From: Wenzhouxiangella sp. XN201
GTDB lineage: Bacteria; Pseudomonadota; Gammaproteobacteria; Xanthomonadales; Wenzhouxiangellaceae
Reading direction: 5' to 3'
DNA length: 64,000 nucleotides
NCBI RefSeq assembly: GCF_011008905.1
Contig: NZ_JAAIVI010000017.1
Location: forward strand, 620,001 to 684,000
Positions within the stretch are counted from its first letter, which is position 1, and each line of letters starts with the position of its first letter. A program made the position numbers and the translations under genes. Below the pieces are notes generated by a model. It did not search any database. It was not told the DNA's origin and saw only the letters and a list, made by a program, of their open reading frames with translations. This document shows, one piece after another, positions 1 through 7,926 of this stretch.

Positions 1-1
1 C

Positions 2-298
2 AAGCCGCTGGCAGAATTCTTCGGCCGCAAGACCGCCCAGATGATCGTGCGCCAGCCGCTCGAACTGGTCGAGTTGAGTGATCGCTTTGACGTCAACGTC
101 ACCGTCAGCGGTGGCGGCACGACCGGCCAGGCCGGTGCGATCCGCCTGGGATTGGCCCGCGCTCTGATGGAGTACGACGAGGAGCTTCGCGGTCAGCTGC
201 GCAAGGCCGGCTTTGTGACCCGTGACGCCCGTGAAGTCGAGCGCAAGAAGGTCGGTCTGCACAAAGCCAGAAAGGCGACGCAGTACTCCAAGAGATAA
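2..298 (+). CDS. rpsI: 30S ribosomal protein S9, C-terminal part
   Basis: This is the 3' end of the S9 gene; the 5' end lies outside the window. About 98 residues are visible of a family that is usually near 130. The frame reads [13 protein letters not shown], then the conserved [19 protein letters not shown] segment, and ends in the basic tail [12 protein letters not shown], which reaches into the P site of the small subunit in known ribosomes. rplM would be expected just upstream. The gene is followed directly by tRNA-Gln. The family call is certain; only the length is unknown. Confidence 0.97.
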   Translation, partial: KPLAEFFGRKTAQMIVRQPLELVELSDRFDVNVTVSGGGTTGQAGAIRLGLARALMEYDEELRGQLRKAGFVTRDAREVERKKVGLHKARKATQYSKR

Positions 299-307
299 GG
301 TCCCAAT

Positions 308-381
308 TGGGGGATCGTCTAGTGGTAGGACTACGGACTCTGACTCCGTCAGCGGGGGTTCGAATCCCTCTCCCCCAGCCA
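308..381 (+). tRNA. tRNA-Gln (anticodon CTG)
   Basis: The 74-nt gene folds as a full cloverleaf. The 7-bp acceptor stem joins 308-314 with 371-377, G378 is the discriminator and CCA (379-381) is encoded. The anticodon stem is ACGGA/TCCGT (333-337 with 345-349) with loop CTCTGAC, so the anticodon is CTG at 340-342. The T arm contains TTCGAAT. The gene lies 9 nt after the rpsI stop and runs straight into a long hairpin at 381-421. Confidence 0.97.
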
Positions 382-421
382 GATACGGAAAGCCCGGCCT
401 CGCGCCGGGTTTTCCGTATCT
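381..421 (+). terminator. Long perfect hairpin directly after tRNA-Gln
   Basis: AGATACGGAAA (381-391) pairs perfectly with TTTCCGTATCT (411-421). Inside it CCCGGC (393-398) pairs with GCCGGG (404-409), with a G-T wobble between, giving about 18 bp closed by a 5-nt loop. The last A of the tRNA CCA is the first base of the stem. No T-run follows, so it may be an RNA-processing or attenuating structure rather than a classical intrinsic terminator. Confidence 0.5.
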
Positions 422-447
422 GGGGGAGAGATTAGATTCGAACCCCG
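420..447 (-). repeat. Inverted partial copy of the tRNA-Gln 3' half
   Basis: The plus strand here matches the reverse complement of tRNA-Gln bases 354-378 (T arm plus 3' acceptor strand), with GG replaced by ATTA in the middle. With the hairpin at 381-421 it turns the tRNA 3' half plus tail into one large imperfect palindrome. A third piece, TTTCCGTATCTGGCTG at 566-581, is a perfect 16-nt inverse of 376-391. Confidence 0.75.
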
Positions 448-548
448 TGTTCGAACCGAGCGAAGCGAGCTCGATGCGAGCCCGCGCCAGCGGGCGCAGT
501 CAATCCCGTGAAATCAAAAGCTTACGGGGCTTTGATCGAGGCCAGCAC

Positions 549-568
549 CCCGCCTTGAGCGGGTTTTT
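549..568 (+). terminator. Rho-independent terminator after the tRNA-Gln region
   Basis: CCCGC (549-553) pairs with GCGGG (559-563) around the loop CTTGA, and five Ts follow at 564-568. It is the most likely end for transcripts from rpsI/tRNA-Gln. The T-run overlaps the start of the third copy of the tail repeat (566-581). The rest of 448-836 contains no gene I can support. Confidence 0.6.
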
Positions 569-690
569 CCGTATCTGGCTGAGGGATCGTACGGATCTGG
601 GCCCCTTTTTCGGAAAAAGCTGACACCGTTTGAGCGGGGATCGCGTATTAGTAGGGTAAGGGACGCAATACTCCGGAGCCGTTTTTCAGG

Positions 691-719
691 TTGCAGGCCC
701 AGTTCCCATGGGCTACACT
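691..719 (+). promoter_or_regulatory. Sigma-70-type promoter for the dockerin/cohesin-like pair
   Basis: TTGCAG (691-696) and TACACT (714-719) are separated by exactly 17 nt. The start of transcription would fall near 726, leaving a leader of about 110 nt before the ATG at 837. The leader holds a small hairpin CTGCTG/CAGCAG at 757-771. GAGAGGA at 826-832 is the ribosome site. Confidence 0.55.
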
Positions 720-836
720 CGCTTGAAGTAGTTCTGAAGTAGGGTCGTCTAACTGTCTGCTGCGCCAGCAGAAAGTGTAGTGGCGCAAGGCCGAAACAGA
801 GATTTTGCTTCAGAAACAATCGATTGAGAGGAACAC

Positions 837-1667
837 ATGATCATGAAATGGATGACAAACAGCCGGAAGCTGCTCTTCGCCGGCGCGGCCCTGGCAGCCA
901 GTTTCGGTCTGGTCCTGAGCGCCCAGGCGCAGACTTGCACCACGACTAATTGGCTGGGTGGCCAAACTGGTTCACCCACCGTGGGCAAACAGGACGGCGA
1001 CAACCGGCGCTACGGTGGCCCCTGCGGCATGCGTGTGGCGCTGAACGGCACGGCTCACTATGTCACCGATGATACGCCGAACGCAGAAGAGACCTACATC
1101 GCCCGTTTCTATGTCTTCCTCGAGAACCCGGGCACTGGGCCTATCAATTTGTTCGCAGCCGATGACGGAGCGGGCAATGATGTTATAGAAGTCGTCTTCG
1201 AAAACGGTGCAATCACCCTTTATGTCGAAGATCAAAGCGGTACACCGCACGCAATCCCGGCAGGGGGTGTTGCGGTCGGTAACGGCTGGCACTCGGTCGA
1301 ATTTGCCTGGGAACAACTTGGCAGCGCCCAGATTTCGCTGAATGTTGACGGCGCCGGCGAGCAGACAGCGACTGTCGACACGACCGGAATTACGATCGCG
1401 AATGCCCATCTCGGCAACCTCAATGGTGCTGCCGGCGGTGGTCTGGTCGACTTTGATGATTTCGACTCGCGCCGCTCCTCGAAGCCTGGACGGCTTACGG
1501 TCGGGGATGCTAATGCTGACGCAGCAATGGGTGTTGGCGACCTTGTCGCAATACTCAGTGAAATGAATGAACAATCGTTCGCTGCCGGTCAGCCAGACTG
1601 CAATGAGGATGGCAACGTTGCAGTGGGTGACTTGGTTTGTGTACTCGACATTCTCAATAGTCTGTAA
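837..1667 (+). CDS. Secreted LamG-like protein with C-terminal dockerin-like repeats
   Basis: The 276-aa product begins with a signal peptide ending near AQAQT (residue 32), then a beta-rich region (about 35-215) that looks like a LamG/concanavalin-type jelly roll (GNGWHSVEFAWEQLGSAQISLNVDG). The last 60 residues carry two copies of a DxNxDxxxxVxD[LV]xxxL pattern, GDANADAAMGVGDLVAIL and DCNEDGNVAVGDLVCVL. This is the duplicated calcium-loop layout of type I dockerins. GAGAGGA 5 nt upstream supports this ATG; a second ATG at 843 is possible. A cohesin-like gene starts 35 nt downstream. The dockerin call is by pattern; binding is inference. Confidence 0.75.
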   Translation: MIMKWMTNSRKLLFAGAALAASFGLVLSAQAQTCTTTNWLGGQTGSPTVGKQDGDNRRYGGPCGMRVALNGTAHYVTDDTPNAEETYIARFYVFLENPGTGPINLFAADDGAGNDVIEVVFENGAITLYVEDQSGTPHAIPAGGVAVGNGWHSVEFAWEQLGSAQISLNVDGAGEQTATVDTTGITIANAHLGNLNGAAGGGLVDFDDFDSRRSSKPGRLTVGDANADAAMGVGDLVAILSEMNEQSFAAGQPDCNEDGNVAVGDLVCVLDILNSL

Positions 1668-1702
1668 AGTTTCTCAAGAAACATCTATTAAGGTTGTAAC
1701 AA

Positions 1703-3301
1703 ATGAAGAAATTACATCTAAAAGTAGTCGGGGTTGTCGCGAGCTTTTTCCTGGCATCGTGGGCATGGGCTCAGGACCCGGTCGCCGTCAGCCTTTCGGA
1801 CGAGTCCGGTAATCCTGGCGATACGGTCGAGGTTGCTTTCACCTTTCAAGGCAACGGGGAGTCCTCCGGCTTTGAGGGCGATATTACCTATGACGACACT
1901 GACTTCTCGGCCATCGACCTCAGCGACTGCCTTCAAGGTAGTACTGCCAGTATCGATAGTTGTACGCATCCGGGCGGAGATACCACAATAATCCGGATCG
2001 TTCTCGCCAACGATGCTGCAACGCCGCTTGAGGACTTCACGGGAATCATTCGGTTTACGATTGACGGCGGAGCAACAGCGCCGCAAACCATTCCCTTGGC
2101 GTGGGATGCGACTTCGCTTGATGCGACCGATCCGGCCGCCGACGTCAACGCCACTGACGGGTCAGTTTCAGTTCAAGAAGGACCACAGCCGCAGCTCGAG
2201 TTCACGCCGGTGTCAGGTTCGACGCTCGACTTCGGTGGTCAGGAACAAGGCACGACCAGCGATCCTCAGTCAGTCGAAGTATGTAATGTCGGGGATTCGG
2301 GGACCACAATTGATAGCATTTCCGCCGCACTGACTGGCGGTGATACGGGCGAGTTCAGTGTTGATGACAGCGCATGCACTGGTGCCACGCTTGGCCAAAA
2401 TGATTGCTGCACCGTGCAGGCCACGTTTTCACCAAGTGCAGGCGGGAATACCGCCTTTTCAGCAACTATGGACATCAATACATCTGAAGGTGTCGGAAAC
2501 TTTACGCTCAGCGGTGAAGGTACTGATGGCCCCGCGGGCAGCGTTTCGATTGCTCCCAACCCCTACGATTTCGGCGAATTGCTGACCAACGATGAAACCG
2601 CGACGCAGACCTTCACTGTGACCAACAACGGCGATGCTGGTTCGGAAGTGACGTTCGATCCCGCCTCGCTTGCCGGTGATACAGGTGAGTTCAGCATCGT
2701 TGCCGACAACTGTAACGGCCAAACGGTTGCCGATGGCGACAGTTGCACGGTTGACGTTGAGTTCGCGCCCGCTAACGATGGTCCTTGGTCGGTGGACCTG
2801 ACGGTTGGTGGTACGGATGGCAATGGCGACGCCCGCCAGGATACGGCCACCATTACGGGTGACGGTGTCTCTGAAGCCCGCTTCTCCTCCGAACCACCTC
2901 CCGGTGGTGTCAACATGGGCGTTTCGGCGCCGGGTGGTTCATTGGATCAGGCCGTGACGGTGTTCAACGAGGGCAACCAGAACCTGACGGTTAACAACTG
3001 TACGGAGACTGATCCTGACAATCTGTTTACGTTCACACCTGCGGCCGGTTCGATCAATTTCGATATCGCCCCGGATGCAAGCAATAGCTTCCAAGTGAGT
3101 TGCAGTGTGCCGGAACCGGGTACGTTCTCGGCCAGCCTGAGCTGCGATACCAATGATCCGAACAACGCGACGGTTACCTACAATTTCACCTGCAACGGCC
3201 GGATTCTCGAAATTCCGACCATGCAGCCGTGGGGCCTCGTGTTGCTGACCATGCTGATGCTGATGATCGGTGGTCTGAGCATCCGCTACTTCCGGGTCTG
3301 A
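1703..3301 (+). CDS. Secreted cohesin-like / choice-of-anchor-D protein with IPTL-CTERM-like tail
   Basis: The 532-aa protein has a signal peptide (1-23, WAWAQ). A cohesin-like module (about 24-155) opens with SLSDESGNPGDTVEVAFTF and SGFEGDITYDDTDF. Three immunoglobulin-like choice-of-anchor-D (ASPM/SPD-2/Hydin type) repeats (about 160-500) follow, each with a TGEFS..C motif or a variant of it. The end reads EIPTMQPWG, a hydrophobic helix, then RYFRV, the layout of IPTL-CTERM sorting signals (IPTM here). Known IPTL-CTERM proteins are thought to be handled by a dedicated exosortase-like enzyme at the cell envelope. AAGG at 1689-1692 is a weak ribosome site. It is probably co-transcribed with the dockerin-like gene. 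Confidence 0.8.
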   Translation: MKKLHLKVVGVVASFFLASWAWAQDPVAVSLSDESGNPGDTVEVAFTFQGNGESSGFEGDITYDDTDFSAIDLSDCLQGSTASIDSCTHPGGDTTIIRIVLANDAATPLEDFTGIIRFTIDGGATAPQTIPLAWDATSLDATDPAADVNATDGSVSVQEGPQPQLEFTPVSGSTLDFGGQEQGTTSDPQSVEVCNVGDSGTTIDSISAALTGGDTGEFSVDDSACTGATLGQNDCCTVQATFSPSAGGNTAFSATMDINTSEGVGNFTLSGEGTDGPAGSVSIAPNPYDFGELLTNDETATQTFTVTNNGDAGSEVTFDPASLAGDTGEFSIVADNCNGQTVADGDSCTVDVEFAPANDGPWSVDLTVGGTDGNGDARQDTATITGDGVSEARFSSEPPPGGVNMGVSAPGGSLDQAVTVFNEGNQNLTVNNCTETDPDNLFTFTPAAGSINFDIAPDASNSFQVSCSVPEPGTFSASLSCDTNDPNNATVTYNFTCNGRILEIPTMQPWGLVLLTMLMLMIGGLSIRYFRV

Positions 3302-3317
3302 TCGACTGACCCGGACA

Positions 3318-3342
3318 GTCGCTACGCGGCGCGCGTAGCGAC
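3318..3342 (+). repeat. Perfect 11-bp hairpin after the IPTL-CTERM gene
   Basis: GTCGCTACGCG (3318-3328) pairs with CGCGTAGCGAC (3332-3342) around a GCG loop. It precedes the true terminator at 3359 and may add mRNA 3'-end stability. Confidence 0.6.
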
Positions 3343-3358
3343 CATTTGAAAACCCTGA

Positions 3359-3391
3359 AGCCGCCGGAACCCGTTTCCGGCGGCTTTTTTT
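3359..3391 (+). terminator. Strong rho-independent terminator
   Basis: AGCCGCCGGAA (3359-3369) pairs perfectly over 11 bp with TTCCGGCGGCT (3375-3385), followed by an uninterrupted T-run to 3391. It closes the two-gene secreted-protein unit. Confidence 0.9.
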
Positions 3392-3447
3392 GTTGGTCAT
3401 GACGACTGGCCCATGTTCTTCACCCGGTTCCGGTTTAGAATTCCAGC

Positions 3448-4632
3448 ATGACCCTGCAACGTCTTGTCGACAGACTCGGTTCGCTGGCGGAGATCCGAAC
3501 CATCGACTGGCTACGCTACGTCGGCGTTCTGGTCTGGCTGCTGACGGCAATCCCGTTGATCCTGCTACCCTGGCTGTTGCCGGAAAAACCCGAACCCAAC
3601 GCCATCGCCGGCTGGTGGTCGGCAGCCGTCCTTTTTCTGCTGGTTCTCTGGCATCCGGTGATTGGCCAGCAGCGCGGAGCGGCGTTCTGGAAACGGGTGC
3701 TGGCGATGCTCGTCCTATCGATCTCGGCACTGGGCGTAACCCATTTCACCCAAAGTGGCCTGGGCAGCCTGCTGGGCATGATGGTGGCTGCGCTCCTTCC
3801 CTGGGTGCTGCCCATGGTGATCGGCATCGGCTGGGTGATTGGCCTGGCGCTGGCCTTCAGCTTGTGGATTATGTTCAGTCCACAGGGAAGCTGGTTGCTG
3901 GTGCTGGTCTACCTCCTGATGAACCTGGGATTGACTTCCTTTCCCTTCATTGCCTCGCTGCTGGCGCTCAAGCAAATGCAGGCCCGGGCCGAACTCCGGC
4001 GAGTCAATTCCGAGCTGTTGGCGACCCAGTCGTTGCTGACAGAGAATACGCGCATTGCCGAGCGGGTCCGGATTTCACGTGAACTGCACGACCTGGTTGG
4101 ACACCACTTGACCGCGTTGACCTTGAATCTCGAGGTTGCCAGCCACACCAGCGAGGGCAAGCCCCGGGAACATATCGATCAGGCCGCGTCGATTGCCCGG
4201 CTGCTGCTGGCGGACGTGCGCGAGGTGGTCAGCGACATGCGCAGCGACGACCGGGTCAACCTGCGCCGGGCGCTTGAAATGCTGGCCTCCGGTGTGCCGG
4301 ATCTGGAAATTCACCTGGATGTTCCCGAAGACCTGGCCCAGACCGACCCCAAACGCGCGCAGATTCTTCTGCGCTGCGCCCAGGAACTGATTACCAATAC
4401 CGTACGCCATGCCCAGGCCAGCACGCTCTGGATCAGCCTCACGGAAGGCGAACACGGGCTCGTCCTCAAGGCGCGCGACGATGGTCGCGGCGCGCCCAAC
4501 CTGATTCCGGGCAACGGCATCAGCGGCATGCGTGAACGATTGCGCGAGCTCGGCGGGCGGTTGGACATCGCCACCCGACCCGGTGCAGGCTTTCAGGTCA
4601 AGGCGTGGATTCCGGTGGAGCGGACAACATGA
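3448..4632 (+). CDS. NarL/DesK-type sensor histidine kinase
   Basis: The 394-aa protein has about five or six membrane helices in residues 20-175 and almost no periplasmic loop, so it probably senses the membrane or an internal cue, as DesK-type kinases do. HisKA_3 follows, with phospho-acceptor His214 in ISRELHDLVGHH. The HATPase domain has the N box ELITNTVRHA (about 313-322), G1 DDGRG (344-348) and G2 GNGISGM (355-361). Its stop overlaps the start of the response regulator (ATGA), so the two are coupled. The signal is unknown. Confidence 0.93.
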   Translation: MTLQRLVDRLGSLAEIRTIDWLRYVGVLVWLLTAIPLILLPWLLPEKPEPNAIAGWWSAAVLFLLVLWHPVIGQQRGAAFWKRVLAMLVLSISALGVTHFTQSGLGSLLGMMVAALLPWVLPMVIGIGWVIGLALAFSLWIMFSPQGSWLLVLVYLLMNLGLTSFPFIASLLALKQMQARAELRRVNSELLATQSLLTENTRIAERVRISRELHDLVGHHLTALTLNLEVASHTSEGKPREHIDQAASIARLLLADVREVVSDMRSDDRVNLRRALEMLASGVPDLEIHLDVPEDLAQTDPKRAQILLRCAQELITNTVRHAQASTLWISLTEGEHGLVLKARDDGRGAPNLIPGNGISGMRERLRELGGRLDIATRPGAGFQVKAWIPVERTT

Positions 4633-5270
4633 TCCGAGTAATGCTGGTCGACGATCAGACCCTGGTGCGTCAGGGCGTACGTTCCCTGCTCGAACTGTCC
4701 GAGGACATCGAGATCGCGGATGAGGCTCCGGACGGGCAGTCGGCCATTGATCGCATCCCGGAAGTCGACCCCGACGTATTGTTGCTGGACATGCGCATGC
4801 CCGGAAAAACCGGCCTGGATGTGATGCGTGAACTGGGCGAGCGCGATCAGCTGCCGCCGACGATCATTCTGACCACCTTCGATGACGACGACCTGGTGCT
4901 GGCCGGTATTGCCAGCGGCGCCCGTGGCTACCTGCTCAAGGACGTGGCCTTCGAAGAACTCATGTCGGCGGTCCGGGCCGTGGCCGAGGGCAAGACGCTG
5001 GTCAAGCCGGCGGTGACCGAGCGCCTGATGAAAGGGCTCGGCCAGATGCGCACCGAGTTTTCCAGCTTGTCGCAGCCCGATCCCCTGACCGACCGGGAAA
5101 CCGAGATCCTGCGACTGATGGCCGGCGGCTATTCCAACAAGGAGATCGCTTCGGCGCTGAACGTGGCCGAAGGCACGGTCAAGAATCACGTCTCCAACAT
5201 CCTTTCGAAGATGGGCGTGCGTGATCGCACCCGTGCAGTACTCAAGGCACTGGAAGGCGGCTTGATCTAG
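4629..5270 (+). CDS. NarL/FixJ-family response regulator
   Basis: The 213-aa regulator has a receiver domain (acidic pair D8-D9, phospho-acceptor D54 in LLLDMRMPG, K104 in YLLKD) and a LuxR-type helix-turn-helix near 145-210 (LTDRETEILRLMAGGYSNKEIASALNVAEGTVKNHV). The start MIRVMLVDDQ at 4629 is chosen because it gives the 4-nt ATGA overlap with the kinase; an in-frame ATG at 4605 lies inside the kinase gene. Targets are unknown. Confidence 0.95.
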   Translation: MIRVMLVDDQTLVRQGVRSLLELSEDIEIADEAPDGQSAIDRIPEVDPDVLLLDMRMPGKTGLDVMRELGERDQLPPTIILTTFDDDDLVLAGIASGARGYLLKDVAFEELMSAVRAVAEGKTLVKPAVTERLMKGLGQMRTEFSSLSQPDPLTDRETEILRLMAGGYSNKEIASALNVAEGTVKNHVSNILSKMGVRDRTRAVLKALEGGLI

Positions 5271-5330
5271 CCCGACCCCCCTGTTGCCCCGAAGTCCCGT
5301 CCCCCGTAGCCGTGCCAACCCAACCGCGCG

Positions 5331-5490
5331 GGATCCCGGCTCAAGGCCGGGACGACCCTGGGTTCTGTCGCCCCGGAAGCCGCGTAGCGCAGGCAATTGA
5401 GGGAGCCCGGTTTTCGCCGTCAGGCGAAAGAAGGGGTTCCGGAGTGCCGCTAGCGCGTGGCTATCCGGGGTCTCGCACGCTGCCAGCCAG
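5331..5490 (-). repeat. Bipartite palindromic repeat, copy 1 (long form, inverted)
   Basis: TCCCGGC TCAA G GCCGGGA forms a hairpin at 5334-5352, and a second palindromic block bounded by CCCCGGA and TCCGGGG fills about 5371-5470. Read on the minus strand this is the same family as the copies at 7309 and 7431. Its second half carries the ~70-nt insertion also seen in the 7431 copy (CCACGCGCTA..CTCCGGA..AAAACCGG). It lies between the response regulator and the peptidase gene. No coding sequence is supported here. Confidence 0.7.
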
Positions 5491-5536
5491 CACTGACCTG
5501 CTAGAATCAGATTTTTTCCACGGAGCAAAGCTCGCC

Positions 5537-7273
5537 ATGATCCGACTCATTCTTGCCCTCCTGATCCTTTCCCTGGCCGCCTGCGGCGGTGATCGAAACG
5601 GGACCGAAACAAGCGACGAATCCGCACAGTCCGCCGCTCAGTCGCAGCCGGCCGATGCCCCCGACGATGCCGCCGAAGGCGAGTCCGGCGATGAACTGCC
5701 GACCGTTCCCGAACCCGGCATCGAGGCCGAGCGTTTCGCCGAGCACGTTGCGACCCTGGCCTCCGACGAGTATCAGGGCCGGGCGCCGGGTACGCGCGGT
5801 GGCCGCATGACCATCGACTACCTGGTGCGACAGTTCAGCGAGATGGGGCTGGCGCCCGGTTATGGCGACAGCTACCTGCAGCCGGTGCCCATGAACGAGC
5901 TGACCAATGCCGAGCGCAGCGACATCCGCGTCGAGGTCGGGGGCGAAGAGAAGGTCTACAGCTACCCGGAAGACATGGTCATCAACTCCCGCCGACTGGG
6001 TACCGATCCACAGTCGGTCGAGGACTCGGAAATCGTTTTCGTCGGTTACGGCGTGGTCGCTCCCGAATATGACTGGAATGACTACGCCGGTCTGGATGTC
6101 GAGGGCAAGACGGTGGTCATTCTGGTCAACGATCCCGGATTTGCCAGCGGCGACGAAAACCTGTTCAACGGTCGTGAGATGACCTACTACGGCCGCTGGA
6201 CCTACAAATACGAAGAAGCAGCTCGGCAGGGCGCCGCCGCGGCGCTGGTGGTCCACGAGACGGAGCCGGCCTCTTATCCCTGGGAGGTGGTGGTCAACTC
6301 CTGGTCCGGTGCCGAGTTCGTGCTCACCAGTGACGAGAATGAGCCGCGCGTCGCTCTCGAGGGCTGGCTGACCGTCGATGCCGCGCGCGATTTGTTCACG
6401 CGATCCGGCCAGGACTACGACGCCCTCAAGGAGTCTGCCCGGCAGCCGGGCTTCGAAGCCGTCAGTCTCGGTGCGACGGCTAATGCCGAGGTACGCAACA
6501 GCGTTCGCTCCGGCACGTCCTACAATGTGTTGGCCTTGCTTCCCGGCGAGGAGCGTCCTGACGAAGCCGTGATCTACATGGCTCACTGGGATCACCTCGG
6601 CCGCAATATGGCGATTTCGGGCTCGGATGGTATCTACAATGGCGCCGTCGACAATGCCAGCGGCACGGCCGGACTGCTTGAACTGGCACGGTCGCATGTG
6701 CGGGCCGGTGCGGCTGATCGCTCGATTCTTTTCGCGGCGGTAACCCTGGAAGAGTACGGACTGCTCGGGTCACGACATTATTCCAACGATCCGGTTTTCG
6801 AACCGGGCCAGACCGTGGCCGGCATCAACATGGATGCCCTGACCGTCCTGGGTCCGACCAACGACGTCACTGTGGTCGGTTACGGCGCTTCGGAACTGGA
6901 AGGCATCCTGGCTGCCGCAGCCGAGCGCCAGGGCCGGCATATCGAGCAGGAGCCGAGCCCGGAGGCCGGTTACTACTACCGATCGGATCACTTCAACCTG
7001 GCCAAGATCGGTATTCCGGCGCTCTACGCCAAGGGCGGGGTGGATCATCGCGAGCATGGCCGCGAATTTGGTCTGGAGTGGCAGGCCGAGTACCGTGCCG
7101 AGCGCTACCACAAGCCGGCCGATACCTGGAGTGATGACTGGGACCTGCGTGGCGTGATCGAGGATCTCGAACTCTACTATGTCGTCGGTCGCCACCTGGT
7201 CGAGTCGGATGACTGGCCGGAGTGGTACGAGGGCAACGAGTTCAAGGCGATTCGGGAAGAGAGCCGGCAGTAG
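5537..7273 (+). CDS. M28-family zinc metallopeptidase, lipoprotein
   Basis: The 578-aa protein starts with a lipoprotein signal (LILSLAACGG, lipid on the Cys), then an acidic Ala/Ser/Glu linker, a PA-like insert (about 145-300, VFVGYGVVAPEYDWNDYAGLDVEGKTVVIL) and the M28 zinc domain. Metal ligands and the catalytic pair are visible in order: AHWDHLG, AVDNASGTAGLLELA, TLEEYGLLGS, INMDAL and YRSDHFNLAKIGIPAL. Such enzymes act as aminopeptidases or carboxypeptidases in the periplasm. ATG 5537 is chosen for its signal peptide; the frame is open further upstream, but through repeat sequence. Confidence 0.93.
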   Translation: MIRLILALLILSLAACGGDRNGTETSDESAQSAAQSQPADAPDDAAEGESGDELPTVPEPGIEAERFAEHVATLASDEYQGRAPGTRGGRMTIDYLVRQFSEMGLAPGYGDSYLQPVPMNELTNAERSDIRVEVGGEEKVYSYPEDMVINSRRLGTDPQSVEDSEIVFVGYGVVAPEYDWNDYAGLDVEGKTVVILVNDPGFASGDENLFNGREMTYYGRWTYKYEEAARQGAAAALVVHETEPASYPWEVVVNSWSGAEFVLTSDENEPRVALEGWLTVDAARDLFTRSGQDYDALKESARQPGFEAVSLGATANAEVRNSVRSGTSYNVLALLPGEERPDEAVIYMAHWDHLGRNMAISGSDGIYNGAVDNASGTAGLLELARSHVRAGAADRSILFAAVTLEEYGLLGSRHYSNDPVFEPGQTVAGINMDALTVLGPTNDVTVVGYGASELEGILAAAAERQGRHIEQEPSPEAGYYYRSDHFNLAKIGIPALYAKGGVDHREHGREFGLEWQAEYRAERYHKPADTWSDDWDLRGVIEDLELYYVVGRHLVESDDWPEWYEGNEFKAIREESRQ

Positions 7274-7308
7274 GACTGCTGCTCTGTCATCCTGACCGCC
7301 TGACCCCT

Positions 7309-7423
7309 GTCGTCCCGGCCCTGAGCCGGGACCTCCCACGCTTGTGCTTGCACGGCCCGGACGCATTGCCCACCGACAGGTGCGAGGCCCCGGATAATCG
7401 CTCAGCGATTTCCGGGGTGACAG
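7309..7423 (+). repeat. Bipartite palindromic repeat, copy 2
   Basis: The unit begins GTCGTCCCGGCC, with a hairpin CCCGGC/GCCGGG, then ACCTC.CACGC, a TTGCACGGCCC core, and a second hairpin of GGCCCCGGATA and TTTCCGGGGTGACA. It is followed after 7 nt by a tandem copy. The gap between the M28 peptidase and the next gene (7274-7609) holds only these two repeats. Confidence 0.8.
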
Positions 7424-7430
7424 GACTGAA

Positions 7431-7603
7431 GTCGTCCCGGCCTTGAGCCGGGACCTCCCACGGTTGTGCTTGCACGGCCCGGACGCAATGCCCGCCGACA
7501 GGTGCGAGGCCCCGGATAATCACGCGCTACCGGCATTCCGGAAGCCTAACGGTGAAAACCGGCCTTCCTGCATTGCCTGCGCTGCGCGATTTCCGGGGTG
7601 ACG
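7431..7603 (+). repeat. Bipartite palindromic repeat, copy 3 (long form)
   Basis: Its first ~85 nt are nearly identical to the copy at 7309. The second hairpin is expanded by about 70 nt (7520-7590, CACGCGCTACCGGCATTCCGG..AAAACCGGCCTTCC), matching the long form near 5.4 kb. The unit ends in TTTCCGGGGTGAC. Long and short forms in one array suggest modular evolution. Confidence 0.8.
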
Positions 7604-7609
7604 GGGAGG

Positions 7610-7906
7610 TCAGGCCCTTCCGACGTCGGAATCCTGCGGCGAGTGCAGGTATTCGCTCTCCTCGGCTGACTGCATCACTTGATCCACCAGCTCCTCGATG
7701 CGCTCGCGCGCCGTGGTCAGGTCGTCTTCGGAGGGTACCGGGGCTTCGGGCTGGTGAGCGTAGAGCCAGAAGTGAACGGCGCCTGCGATCAGGCCGTCGG
7801 CCAGCGCCCAGGGGTCGGCGTCCGGACTTTCCGCCGACAGTCGGTTGCCGAGGTCCACGACTGCGTCGGCGGCATCGTCGAACAACATGTCGTCATTGCT
7901 GGCCAT
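7610..7906 (-). CDS. Small acidic protein of unknown function
   Basis: The 98-aa product is acidic (MASNDDMLFDDAADAVVDLG, then DPWALADGLIAGAVHFWLYAHQP), with predicted helices and no signal peptide. I do not recognise a named family. It lies 20 nt downstream of the patatin gene on the same strand, with GGAG just upstream of the ATG, so the two are very likely one transcript. A role with the phospholipase is only inferred from this. Confidence 0.75.
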   Translation of the reverse strand: MASNDDMLFDDAADAVVDLGNRLSAESPDADPWALADGLIAGAVHFWLYAHQPEAPVPSEDDLTTARERIEELVDQVMQSAEESEYLHSPQDSDVGRA

Positions 7907-7926
7907 GACTTTTCTCCGTAAGGCGT

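Noticed and set aside
564..610. Possible second tRNA near TTTTTCCGTATCTGGCTG
   Set aside because: No cloverleaf forms; it is a repeat of the tRNA-Gln tail, not a tRNA.
222..623. Plus-strand frame running across tRNA-Gln
   Set aside because: It overlaps rpsI, the tRNA and repeats in a different frame and shows no protein-like features.
7274..7609. Possible CRISPR-like array in the repeats at 7.3-7.6 kb
   Set aside because: Only two units of over 100 nt with internal palindromes, no regular short repeat-spacer pattern and no cas genes.
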